NCBI GenBank assembly: GCA_028293725.1
Contig: JAQGOE010000150.1
Location: 1 to 31,551 of the forward strand
DNA length: 31,551 nt
Direction: 5' to 3'
Source: Gammaproteobacteria bacterium
GTDB lineage: Bacteria > Pseudomonadota > Gammaproteobacteria > Steroidobacterales > Steroidobacteraceae
In this document: positions 24,133 through 31,432 of the stretch, one piece after another
Position numbering within the stretch: the stretch's first letter is position 1
Layout of the letters: every line of letters begins with the position of its first letter
Program-made: the position numbers and the translations under genes
Notes under the pieces: model-generated
Told to the model about the DNA's origin: nothing
The model's database searches: none
Seen by the model: only the letters and a program-made list of their open reading frames with translations

Positions 24133-25455
24133 ATGAGCCCTTATATCAACAATCCGCAGGCGCTGCGGGCGCTCGTCCGGCCACGGGAGGTCCATCGCGC
24201 GCTCTATCTGGACCCCGCGCTGTTCGACCTCGAGATGCGCCAGCTTTGGCGCAACACCTGGATTTATCTGGGCCACGACAGCCAGGTTCCCCACCCCGGC
24301 GACTTCTACTCGACTCAGGTCGCGCGCGAGCCTTTGATCATGATCCGCGGCGGCGACGGTCGCGTCCGGGTGCTGCCGAACCGTTGTGCCCACAAGGGTA
24401 CGAAGCTCGTCGGCGCCGTGAGCGGTAAGTGCGTGGGCGGCACGATCCGGTGTCCCTATCATGGTTGGACTTATCGTCTGGACGGCAGCCTGCGTACGGT
24501 GCCGCTCAAGTCGGGCTACGATGGAACCGGTTTCGAGCAGTCCGACGCGGCTCGAGGCCTTCGGGAGGTCTCCGCAGTTAACTACCGAGGCTTCGTGTTC
24601 GTGCGGCTCGCAGCGGAGGGCCCGGATTTTCACGACTATTTCGGGGAGTCCCTCAGCTCTATCGACAACATGGTCGATCGCTCGCCCGCCGGGCGCCTCG
24701 AGGTGGCCGGTGGCGTGCTGCGCTACCTGCACGATTGTAACTGGAAGATGTTTGTAGAGAATCTGAACGATGCGATGCACCCGATGGTCGCCCACGAGTC
24801 TTCGGCGGGCACGGCGCGGAAGCTGTGGGAGTTAGCACCCGAAGGCGCGCCCGCTCCGATGGTCATCGAGCAGTTCGTCCCGTTCGTGAACGGCTACGAC
24901 TTCTTCGAGAAGATGGGCGTCAAGGTCTACGACAACGGTCACAGCTACACCGGTGTTAACTTCTCCATTCATTCGAAATACTCGCGTGTCGGCGAGTACG
25001 AGCGGCGGATGGTCGAGGCTTACGGCGAGGAGCGTGCGCACGCGATCCTCGGCGAGGCCCGGCACAACACCGTTTATTATCCCAGCCTCACTATCAAGGG
25101 CGCCATCCAGGCGATTCGTGTCGTGCGGCCGCTCGCCGTCGACAAAACTCTGATCGAGAGTTGGACGTTCAGGCTCGTGGGCGCGCCCGATGAGCTCCTG
25201 GCGCGCACGGCTGCCTATACCCGACTCATTAACGCGCCGACTTCCGTTGTCGGACACGACGATTTGCACTGCTACCGCTCCATCCAGCAGGGGCTGGCGG
25301 CAGGGAGCGACGAGTGGGTGAGCCTGCACCGCAACTACTCGCCGGTCGAAATACAGGATGTTGGGGGCACCTACGGTGCGACCAGCGAGGCGCCCATGCG
25401 GGGACAGTACCGCGCCTGGACGAAATTCATGACCCTCGGGTCGAAGGAGGATTGA
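24133..25455 (+). CDS. Rieske aromatic-ring-hydroxylating oxygenase, alpha subunit
   Basis: 440 aa. The N-terminal Rieske [2Fe-2S] domain has C85-x-H87 (NRCAHKG) and C107-x2-H110 (RCPYHGWTY). The catalytic domain has NWKMFVENLNDAMHPMVAH: D213 as the bridging Asp between Rieske and iron centres, and H216 and H221 as two of the 2-His-1-carboxylate iron ligands. Such enzymes add O2 to aromatic or alicyclic substrates, or demethylate them, in the cytoplasm. The beta subunit follows 3 bp downstream, so this is an alpha/beta type. Ferredoxin and reductase genes are absent from the window and must come from elsewhere. The SD is weak. Substrate unknown; the context suggests an aglycone released from a glycoside. 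Confidence 0.93.
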   Translation: MSPYINNPQALRALVRPREVHRALYLDPALFDLEMRQLWRNTWIYLGHDSQVPHPGDFYSTQVAREPLIMIRGGDGRVRVLPNRCAHKGTKLVGAVSGKCVGGTIRCPYHGWTYRLDGSLRTVPLKSGYDGTGFEQSDAARGLREVSAVNYRGFVFVRLAAEGPDFHDYFGESLSSIDNMVDRSPAGRLEVAGGVLRYLHDCNWKMFVENLNDAMHPMVAHESSAGTARKLWELAPEGAPAPMVIEQFVPFVNGYDFFEKMGVKVYDNGHSYTGVNFSIHSKYSRVGEYERRMVEAYGEERAHAILGEARHNTVYYPSLTIKGAIQAIRVVRPLAVDKTLIESWTFRLVGAPDELLARTAAYTRLINAPTSVVGHDDLHCYRSIQQGLAAGSDEWVSLHRNYSPVEIQDVGGTYGATSEAPMRGQYRAWTKFMTLGSKED

Positions 25456-25458
25456 GGC

Positions 25459-25947
25459 GTGGCGACGAACGGCCTTCCGCAGTCCGAGCTGGCGGATTTC
25501 GTCTATAGCGAGGCGCGTCTTCTGGACGAGAAGCGATTCGACGAGTGGTATGAGCTGTTCACGGATGATGCGCGTTACTGGATGCCCCTGACGCGCGGCC
25601 AGCCTTTCGACGAGACACACACGTCACTATTCTACGAGGATAAGCTGCTTCTGAAGGTGCGTATCGAAAGGTTGCGCCACGCGAATGCCTTCTCGCAGCA
25701 GCAACCCAGCTTCTGCCAGCACATCCTGCAACAGCCCGCGCTGGAAGAAAGCGATCCTGAAACCGGCCGTTACCTGATGCGAACGCCGTTTTTGTATGTC
25801 GAGACACAACTCGACGAGCAACTGATGTTGGCCGGCGTCGCTTACCATCATCTCGTCTGTCACGAAGCTGTATTACGCATCCGCCTGAAGAAGATCGAAC
25901 TGCTCAACTGCGAGGCTGCTTTGCCCTCGATCCAGTTGCTCCTGTAA
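25459..25947 (+). CDS. Rieske oxygenase beta (small) subunit
   Basis: 162 aa from GTG 25459, with GGAGG 7-8 nt upstream at the end of the alpha gene. It has the NTF2-like fold of ring-hydroxylating dioxygenase beta subunits: ADFVYSEARLLDEKRFDEWYELFTDDARYWMPL at the start and RLKKIELLNCEAALPSIQLLL at the end. These subunits build the alpha3beta3 hexamer and usually have no catalytic residues. Length is normal for the family. It confirms that the neighbouring alpha subunit is of the multi-subunit dioxygenase type and not a lone alpha3 demethylase. Confidence 0.9.
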   Translation: MATNGLPQSELADFVYSEARLLDEKRFDEWYELFTDDARYWMPLTRGQPFDETHTSLFYEDKLLLKVRIERLRHANAFSQQQPSFCQHILQQPALEESDPETGRYLMRTPFLYVETQLDEQLMLAGVAYHHLVCHEAVLRIRLKKIELLNCEAALPSIQLLL

Positions 25948-25960
25948 CGACGAGGTCAGC

Positions 25961-27598
25961 ATGCCGGTTCGCGGTACCGTCTATCAGGCCTTCCGACGTT
26001 GCGTCGATGCTTCTGCGGCGAGCGAGTTTCTCTGCATCCTGCCTGAGACGGCCGCGTATTACGGAATCGAGGCCCGTACCTATTCCTATGCCGAAGCGGC
26101 GCACGAGGTGGAGGCGCTGTCGGGTCGCTACCGGGCCGCCGGCTTCGGACATGGCCATCGTGCCGGCTTGATGCTCGAGAACCGGCCCGCTTTCTTCTTC
26201 CATTGGCTTGCGCTCAACGCGCTGGGTGTCTCGGTCGTTCCCATCAATCCCGAGTGGCGTAGCGCCGAGCTCGAATACCTCATCGATCACTCCGAGATTG
26301 GCGTCGCCGTCGCGCCTCGTGAGCGCGCTGCCGATCTGATCCGCTCGGTTGCGGGCGCCGGTCGGCAATTGGCGATTGTGACAGAGGATCTGTCTGGGCT
26401 GCAGGGTGCTCCCGCAGCCTTTCCCCATTCGCAGGAGTCTGTCGGAGTCGACACGGAATGCGCGTTGCTCTATACGTCGGGCACGACTGGCCGGCCGAAG
26501 GGCTGCATCCTTCCGAACGAGTATTATCTGTGGGCGGGGAGCTGGTACGCGCAGATCGGCGGGTTGTGTGAGATCGTCCCGGGCACGGAGCGCTTGCTTA
26601 CGCCGCTCCCCATGAGCCACATGAATGCGATGGCCTACTCGACCATGGCGATGCTTCTGACCGGTGGTTGTGTGATACCGCTGGATCGGTTCCATCCCGC
26701 TACGTGGTGGGATAGCGTTCGCCGCTCACGTGCGACCATTGTGCATTACCTCGGCGTGATGCCGGCTATGTTGCTGGGAGCACCCCCTGACGAGCAGGAT
26801 CGGGATCATTCCGTGCGGTTCGGCTTCGGGGCCGGTGTGAGCTCCCGTTTACATGCCGCGTTCGAGGAGCGATTCGGTTTTCCATTGCTGGAAGCCTGGG
26901 CAATGACCGAGACAGGCGCCGGCGCGGTGGTGATCGCGAACCGCGAGCCGCGGAAAGTTGGCACGGCGTGCTTTGGAAAACCGCAGGCTGCCGTGGAATA
27001 TCGTGTCGTCGATGAGCTCGGCGACGCGGTCGCCATGGGCGAGCCCGGCGAGCTGCTCGTGAGACATACCGGCCCGCAGCCACGCTTCGGTTTCTTCCGC
27101 GAGTACCTCAAAGATCCCGAGGCTACCGCCGAGGCGTGGGAGGGAGATTACTTCCACACCGGAGACATCGTCCGGGTCGACGCGGAGGGCGACTTCCACT
27201 TTGTTGATCGCAAGAAGAACGTCATCCGCCGCAGTGGTGAGAATATATCCGCGGTGGAGGTTGAGAGCATTCTGTTACAACATCCGCAGGTCGCCTCTGT
27301 CGGGGTAACTGCCGTCCCTGATGAAGTACGGGGTGACGAGGTTATGGCCTGCATCGTGCCGCGCCGCCTGCTCACCGGGACCGAGCACGCCCGGTTCGCG
27401 CACGAAGTGGTTGATTTCTGTCTCGCCCGGCTGGCCTATTTCAAGGCGCCCGGATACGTCGCGATCTGCGAACGGCTGCCCCTCACGCCCACTGAGAAAA
27501 TTCAGCGGGCGGCTTTGAAGGAACTCGCGCTCGCGCTGCGGAATTCGTCGGCCTGCGTCGATACCCGTGCGCGCAAGAAGCGGGCGCCGGTCGCGTGA
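25961..27598 (+). CDS. AMP-dependent acyl-CoA synthetase/ligase
   Basis: 545 aa. ANL-superfamily motifs are intact: P-loop YTSGTTGRPKG (171-181), the TE-containing AWAMTETGAG, the hinge region YFHTGDIVRVDAEGDFHFVDRKKNVIRRSGENIS and the adenylation lysine K513 in TPTEKIQR. It converts a carboxylic acid to its CoA thioester with ATP via an acyl-adenylate. The general shape is like the caiC/medium-chain or aryl-acid ligases; the acid cannot be predicted. It begins 13 bp after the beta subunit and overlaps the next gene by 4 nt (GTGA), so it belongs to the same transcription unit. It would activate an acid side chain before the aldolase-like step. Confidence 0.9.
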   Translation: MPVRGTVYQAFRRCVDASAASEFLCILPETAAYYGIEARTYSYAEAAHEVEALSGRYRAAGFGHGHRAGLMLENRPAFFFHWLALNALGVSVVPINPEWRSAELEYLIDHSEIGVAVAPRERAADLIRSVAGAGRQLAIVTEDLSGLQGAPAAFPHSQESVGVDTECALLYTSGTTGRPKGCILPNEYYLWAGSWYAQIGGLCEIVPGTERLLTPLPMSHMNAMAYSTMAMLLTGGCVIPLDRFHPATWWDSVRRSRATIVHYLGVMPAMLLGAPPDEQDRDHSVRFGFGAGVSSRLHAAFEERFGFPLLEAWAMTETGAGAVVIANREPRKVGTACFGKPQAAVEYRVVDELGDAVAMGEPGELLVRHTGPQPRFGFFREYLKDPEATAEAWEGDYFHTGDIVRVDAEGDFHFVDRKKNVIRRSGENISAVEVESILLQHPQVASVGVTAVPDEVRGDEVMACIVPRRLLTGTEHARFAHEVVDFCLARLAYFKAPGYVAICERLPLTPTEKIQRAALKELALALRNSSACVDTRARKKRAPVA

Positions 27599-28776
27599 CG
27601 ACGACGTCCATGCGCAGAGGTTACGAGGATACGGTAGTAGCGGTGCCGATCACGGTTCCGTACGTACGCTATTCCATCCACGGCGCCCACTGGTTCGTGG
27701 CGCGCGCGCTCGCCGGACTGTTGGAAGGAAGCGGTCTGGAGAAATCCGCGATCGACGGGTTGTGCCTCTCCAGTTTCACCCTGGCGCCGGATACCGCCGT
27801 GGGCCTGACGCAGCATCTTGGCCTTTCGTTGTGTTGGCTGGATCATATTCCGATGGGTGGCGCATCGGGGATCGTGGCCTTGCGCCGCGCGCTGCGCGCC
27901 GTGCAATCCGGCGATGCCACGGTCGTGGCCTGCGTAGCGGCCGACACGAACCAGGTTGATACGTTCCGGACGACGTTGGGAAGCTTCAGCCAATTCGCGC
28001 AGGACGCCGTATATCCCTACGGGGCCGGCGGACCTAATGCCAGCTTTGCGTTGCTGACCGCATACTACATGCGGGCGTTTGGCGCCCGGCGGGAGGATTT
28101 CGGCAAGTTGTGCGTGGCTCAGCGGGAGAATGCCCTGAAGTTTCCGCACGCCCTGTTCAAGAAGCCCCTGGCTCTCGAGGACTATCTCGAGGCTCGCCTG
28201 GTCGCGGATCCGCTTCGATTGTTTGATTGTGTCATGCCCTGTGCGGGCGCCGAGGCGTTTCTGGTTATGCGAGGGGACCGGGCGCGTGAGCTCGGGTTGC
28301 GCCACGCAAACGTTCTTGCCACCCTGGAGCGGCACAACTCGTTTCCCGACGATCCGCTCCAGATGCGCGGAGGTTGGGCGCTCGAGCGCGACGAGTTGTT
28401 TGCCCGGGCGGGCGTCCGTCATGAGGACATCGATTTCGTGCAGACGTATGACGATTATCCGGTGATCAGCGTCATGCAGTTCGAGGACCTTGGATTCTGT
28501 GCCAAGGGAGAGGGTCCCGACTTCGTGCGCAGTCATACCTTCACCGTTGATGGGAGTTTTCCCATCAACACCTCCGGCGGGCAACTCTCGGCCGGGCAGG
28601 CAGGAGCGGCCGGCGGTTATCTTGGGATGACCGACGCGATTCGACAGATTACCGGCGCTCCGCTCGGCGCGGCTGTGCCGGATGCGCGTCTCGCTCTCGT
28701 CAGCGGCTTCGGAATGATCAACTACGATCGTGGTTTGTGCTGCGGGGCGGCCATCCTGGCCGGGCAGGGCGCATGA
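27595..28776 (+). CDS. Thiolase-superfamily protein of the SCP-x/Ltp type lacking the nucleophilic cysteine (Ltp2-like aldolase candidate)
   Basis: 393 aa from GTG 27595, which overlaps the ligase stop as GTGA; ATG 27610 is an alternative (5 codons shorter). The thiolase fold is evident: DHIPMGGASGIVALRRALRA (residues about 84-102), FGARREDFGKLCVAQRENAL, INTSGGQLSAGQAGAAGG and NYDRGLCCGAAILAG. At the position of the nucleophilic Cys there is Gly (about G89), and the GHP histidine is replaced in GQA, so classical thiolysis is unlikely. Ltp2-type homologues in steroid side-chain degradation are retro-aldolases that need a DUF35 partner. The next gene begins with exactly such a domain and overlaps by ATGA. 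A retro-aldol cleavage of a beta-hydroxyacyl-CoA is the favoured role. Confidence 0.82.
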   Translation: MTTTSMRRGYEDTVVAVPITVPYVRYSIHGAHWFVARALAGLLEGSGLEKSAIDGLCLSSFTLAPDTAVGLTQHLGLSLCWLDHIPMGGASGIVALRRALRAVQSGDATVVACVAADTNQVDTFRTTLGSFSQFAQDAVYPYGAGGPNASFALLTAYYMRAFGARREDFGKLCVAQRENALKFPHALFKKPLALEDYLEARLVADPLRLFDCVMPCAGAEAFLVMRGDRARELGLRHANVLATLERHNSFPDDPLQMRGGWALERDELFARAGVRHEDIDFVQTYDDYPVISVMQFEDLGFCAKGEGPDFVRSHTFTVDGSFPINTSGGQLSAGQAGAAGGYLGMTDAIRQITGAPLGAAVPDARLALVSGFGMINYDRGLCCGAAILAGQGA

Positions 28777-30089
28777 CCGGCTCGCTCGAGGCACCCCCGC
28801 GCACGGATACTGTCCCGGAAACTCGCTTGCCGCTGCTGCCTCCGTTGGCGCGGAGTCGAGTCGCGCTTGCACTGACTGCGGCTGCGGCGCTGGGGCGCTT
28901 CGAGCTCCAGGTGTGTCGGGACTGCGGCACCGTGCAATACCCGCCCCGTGAAGCCTGCCATCGCTGCTTATCTGCAAAGCTCGACTGGAAGTTGCAGTCC
29001 GGCGAGGGCGAGTTGATCTCGGCGACCACCCTGTACCACAGTCACAGCGAGTTCTTTCGGGTGCGCCTGCCGTGGCGGTTGGGCATGGTGCGGCTCGACT
29101 CCGGCCCCACGGTGATCGCTCACCTCTCCGGCAACGTGCCAGCCGCGCCGACGCGGGTGCGCGTTGGCGTGCGCCTCGACCGGGCAGGACTGGCGGCCCT
29201 CATTGCATTCCCTCCCGAGGCAACCTCGACAATTGCGAGTACGACAATGACCTCCATTGTGGAAGATAAGGTGTTGCGCGAGATGACTTCCGATCCGAAG
29301 CTCCGCAAAGCGCTCGTAACGGATGGGAAGACTGCGGTAGGCGTGGCGCTCGCCCGCGCCTGTGTCGCGGCGGGAGCGGCTACTGTCTGGGTGGGTCACG
29401 CCGGATCCTCGAAAACGGCGGCGCTGGAGGAGTTGGGCGGTCTCGAACGAGTGACGCTGCTTCCGCTGGACCTGACGAGTCCGGAGTCGGTCGAGAAAGC
29501 TGCGGCGGAAATTGGTACGCAAGTTGACATCGTCATCAACAATGCCGAGTTTCATGGGACGCAGGGGGACGGGGTCTCGCACGGCGCTGTAGGTACGCAC
29601 GGCGTCGCTGGTTTGCACGGTGTGGGGACGGCGCACGCCGAGATGGATGTCAACTACTTCGGGCTGTTGCGACTCGCACAGGAGCTCGGTGCGGCGATGC
29701 GTTCGCGAGCGGCGAACAGCGCGTCGGGCGTGTTGGCCTGGGTCAACCTGCTCTCGATCTACGCGCTGACGAGTTTGCCGGGGCACGATACATTCTGCGC
29801 CTCGAAAGCCGCTGCGTATTCTCTGTCTCAATGTCTGCGCGCGGAGCTGCAGCCGGTGGGCATCCGTGTGGTCAACGTGTTTCCCGGGCCGGTCGATGCC
29901 GGATGGAGTCAGGGGCTGTCGCTCCCGAGAATCAGCCCTGACGCGCTGGCACGAGCGATCGTGAAGGCGCTGCAGGATGGCGTCGAGGATGTCTACCCCG
30001 GTGATGTCGCGGCAGAGTGGCTGGCGCGTTGGCGCGATAACCCCAAGGTGTTGGAGCGAGAGCTGGCGATGAGCCGGTCGGGAGGGTGA
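28773..30089 (+). CDS. Fusion of a DUF35 (Zn-ribbon/OB-fold) domain with a degenerate short-chain dehydrogenase
   Basis: 438 aa from ATG 28773 (ATGA overlap with the thiolase-like gene; a start at 28737 would overlap more). Residues about 40-150 are a DUF35 domain: zinc ribbon C48-x2-C51...C62-x2-C65 (VCRDCGTVQYPPREACHRC) and an OB-fold (GEGELISATTLYH, VIAHLSG). DUF35 proteins act as acyl-CoA-binding partners of Ltp-type thiolases and aldolases. Residues about 179-430 are an SDR fold with a broken cofactor motif (TDGKTAVG in place of TGxxxGIG), NNAE instead of NNAG, and Phe341 where the catalytic Tyr of YxxxK should be (FCASK; K345 kept). The SDR half is probably not a normal dehydrogenase. 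A His-Gly repeat (H270-H288) interrupts it. A scaffold role for the aldolase complex is inferred. Confidence 0.8.
   Translation: MTGSLEAPPRTDTVPETRLPLLPPLARSRVALALTAAAALGRFELQVCRDCGTVQYPPREACHRCLSAKLDWKLQSGEGELISATTLYHSHSEFFRVRLPWRLGMVRLDSGPTVIAHLSGNVPAAPTRVRVGVRLDRAGLAALIAFPPEATSTIASTTMTSIVEDKVLREMTSDPKLRKALVTDGKTAVGVALARACVAAGAATVWVGHAGSSKTAALEELGGLERVTLLPLDLTSPESVEKAAAEIGTQVDIVINNAEFHGTQGDGVSHGAVGTHGVAGLHGVGTAHAEMDVNYFGLLRLAQELGAAMRSRAANSASGVLAWVNLLSIYALTSLPGHDTFCASKAAAYSLSQCLRAELQPVGIRVVNVFPGPVDAGWSQGLSLPRISPDALARAIVKALQDGVEDVYPGDVAAEWLARWRDNPKVLERELAMSRSGG
29580..29636 (+). repeat. 18-bp tandem repeat coding for a His-Gly hexapeptide array
   Basis: Within the DUF35/SDR fusion, histidines recur every six residues (H270, H276, H282, H288) as HG-x4 units: HGAVGT, HGVAGL, HGVGTA. 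The DNA shows three diverged 18-bp units, each starting caCGG. The array sits just after the NNAE segment of the SDR half, where ordinary SDRs have a short helix (alphaE) approach, and looks like an insertion. Confidence 0.7.
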
Positions 30090-30090
30090 G

Positions 30091-30822
30091 TTGGCTGACA
30101 CAAAATGCGCCTTGGTGACGGGGGGTAGCTCGGGTATCGGTGCGGCCGTCTGCGAAGCTCTGCTGGCAGCGGACTATCAGGTGGTCTCTATGGACCGCAC
30201 CGCAGCCGAGGTTTCCTCGTCTCGATTCCACAGCGTGCAAGTGGACCTCTGCGACGCTCAGGCCACGCGCGAGGCGGCCTTGGACGTGGCGCAGCGTTTT
30301 CCTATTACCACCGTTATTCACAACGCCGGAGCGACGCGTGAGAGGGTTCTCGAGGAGGTCACGATAGATGACCTGAACGCGCTCACCAATCTGCATCTCG
30401 GGGCATCGCTAGCGCTCGTGCAGGCAAATCTTCCAACGATGAAGCGCGAGCATTTCGGCCGCATCGTGTTGGTGTCGAGCCGCGCGGTGTTGGGCCTTGC
30501 CAAGCGCACGGTCTATTCGGCTACCAAGGCCGGAATGCTCGGAATGGCGCGGACGTGGGCGCTGGAGCTGGGCATGCACGGGATCACCGTGAACGTCGTG
30601 GCACCGGGGCCGATCCAGGCGACCGGAGTGTTCCACGAGATCATCCCCAAGGACAGTCCCAAGCTGCCGCGTATCGTGGAATCGATTCCCGTCAAGCGCC
30701 TGGGAATGCCGGCGGACGTCGCGCGCGCCGTGTTGTTTTTTGCCGCCGCGGAGGCGGGTTTCGTTACCGGGCAGACGCTTTTTGTCTGCGGGGGCACGTC
30801 GGTAGGGAGCATCGTCTACTGA
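30091..30822 (+). CDS. Short-chain dehydrogenase/reductase (SDR)
   Basis: 243 aa from TTG 30091 with GGAGGGTGAG immediately upstream, 1 bp after the previous stop. It is a classical SDR with all key motifs: TGGSSGIG cofactor loop (about residues 10-17), HNAGA, VSSRA (catalytic Ser) and Y-S-A-T-K (Tyr and Lys), then VAPGPIQATG and a C-terminal TGQTLFVCGGTSVG. It oxidises or reduces a hydroxyl/keto group with NAD(P). It is the last gene of the + strand run, so it probably acts on an intermediate of aglycone breakdown, for example oxidising a cis-diol or a beta-hydroxy group. It provides the SDR activity that the preceding fusion protein seems to have lost. Confidence 0.92.
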   Translation: MADTKCALVTGGSSGIGAAVCEALLAADYQVVSMDRTAAEVSSSRFHSVQVDLCDAQATREAALDVAQRFPITTVIHNAGATRERVLEEVTIDDLNALTNLHLGASLALVQANLPTMKREHFGRIVLVSSRAVLGLAKRTVYSATKAGMLGMARTWALELGMHGITVNVVAPGPIQATGVFHEIIPKDSPKLPRIVESIPVKRLGMPADVARAVLFFAAAEAGFVTGQTLFVCGGTSVGSIVY

Positions 30823-30853
30823 CCGGAGCCGTTTGGCGCACAGCGAAGACAAC

Positions 30854-31432
30854 TCACCTGCCCGGTTTCAGCGAGCCGTTGATGAGCAGCGCGCGAAGCT
30901 GATCGAGCTTGGCGTCCATTCGGACCTCGGCCTGTTTGGCGCGCGCTTGCTGTTCCGCGACGAGCCGGTCGCTTCGGGCGTGCTCTTCCGTGAAGAGGCG
31001 GCCGGTGCGGGCGTAGTCTTCGGCGAAGAGTCGGTCGGTGCGGGCGTGGTCTTCGGCGAAGAGTCGGTCGGTGCGGACTTCCTCCTCTGCAAAACGCGCA
31101 TCACTTCGAGCCTGTATCTGTGCCATCAACTGGTCCTCGCGGTTGACGAGCCAACGGTGATCTACGGCGAGGCCACCGAAAACGATGGCCGCCAAGCCAG
31201 CGTAGAGAAAGGTTGCCCAGACCTTGGTGCTCTCGAGCGATTTCTCGATGGAGCTGAATCGGGCTTCCATTTTTGCGTCCTGCTGGGCGAAACGTGCGTC
31301 CAGCATGGGAACCGTGGCGAGGTTCGCGGCTTTGATAGTGATATCGAGGGCCTCCGCAACGGCCCGTGCGACCCGTGGGCTGAGATCGCCCTTTTCAACC
31401 AACTTATCCATTGCAACCGCTTCCATTCGCAT
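30854..31432 (-). CDS. Membrane-anchored coiled-coil protein with 11-residue repeats
   Basis: 192 aa; ATG 31432 has GAGGG 4-5 nt upstream. The N-terminus (LVEKGDLSPRVARAVAEALD) recalls DUF1640-like coiled-coil proteins. One transmembrane helix lies at about 71-89 (VWATFLYAGLAAIVFGGLA). The C-terminal part is a charged helix of five hendecad repeats (residues 109-163; consensus R-T/S-D-R-L-F-A-E-D/E-H-A). Hendecads form right-handed or straight coiled coils. Function unknown; a structural or oligomerising role at the inner membrane is likely. It converges with the SDR gene (31-bp gap) and does not look related to the catabolic locus. An overlapping + strand frame (30833-31495) is a shadow. Confidence 0.7.
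   Translation of the reverse strand: MRMEAVAMDKLVEKGDLSPRVARAVAEALDITIKAANLATVPMLDARFAQQDAKMEARFSSIEKSLESTKVWATFLYAGLAAIVFGGLAVDHRWLVNREDQLMAQIQARSDARFAEEEVRTDRLFAEDHARTDRLFAEDYARTGRLFTEEHARSDRLVAEQQARAKQAEVRMDAKLDQLRALLINGSLKPGR
30944..31108 (-). repeat. Five tandem 33-bp repeats coding for hendecads
   Basis: Units correspond to residues 109-119, 120-130, 131-141, 142-152 and 153-163 of the coiled-coil protein. The middle two are nearly identical in DNA (gtcttcggcgaagagtcggt recurs at 33-bp spacing). Such repeats expand and contract by slippage, so copy number may vary among strains. Confidence 0.85.

Noticed and set aside
28737..28772. Earlier ATG for the DUF35/SDR fusion
   Set aside because: It would overlap the thiolase-like gene by 40 nt; the ATGA junction at 28773 is a typical coupled start.
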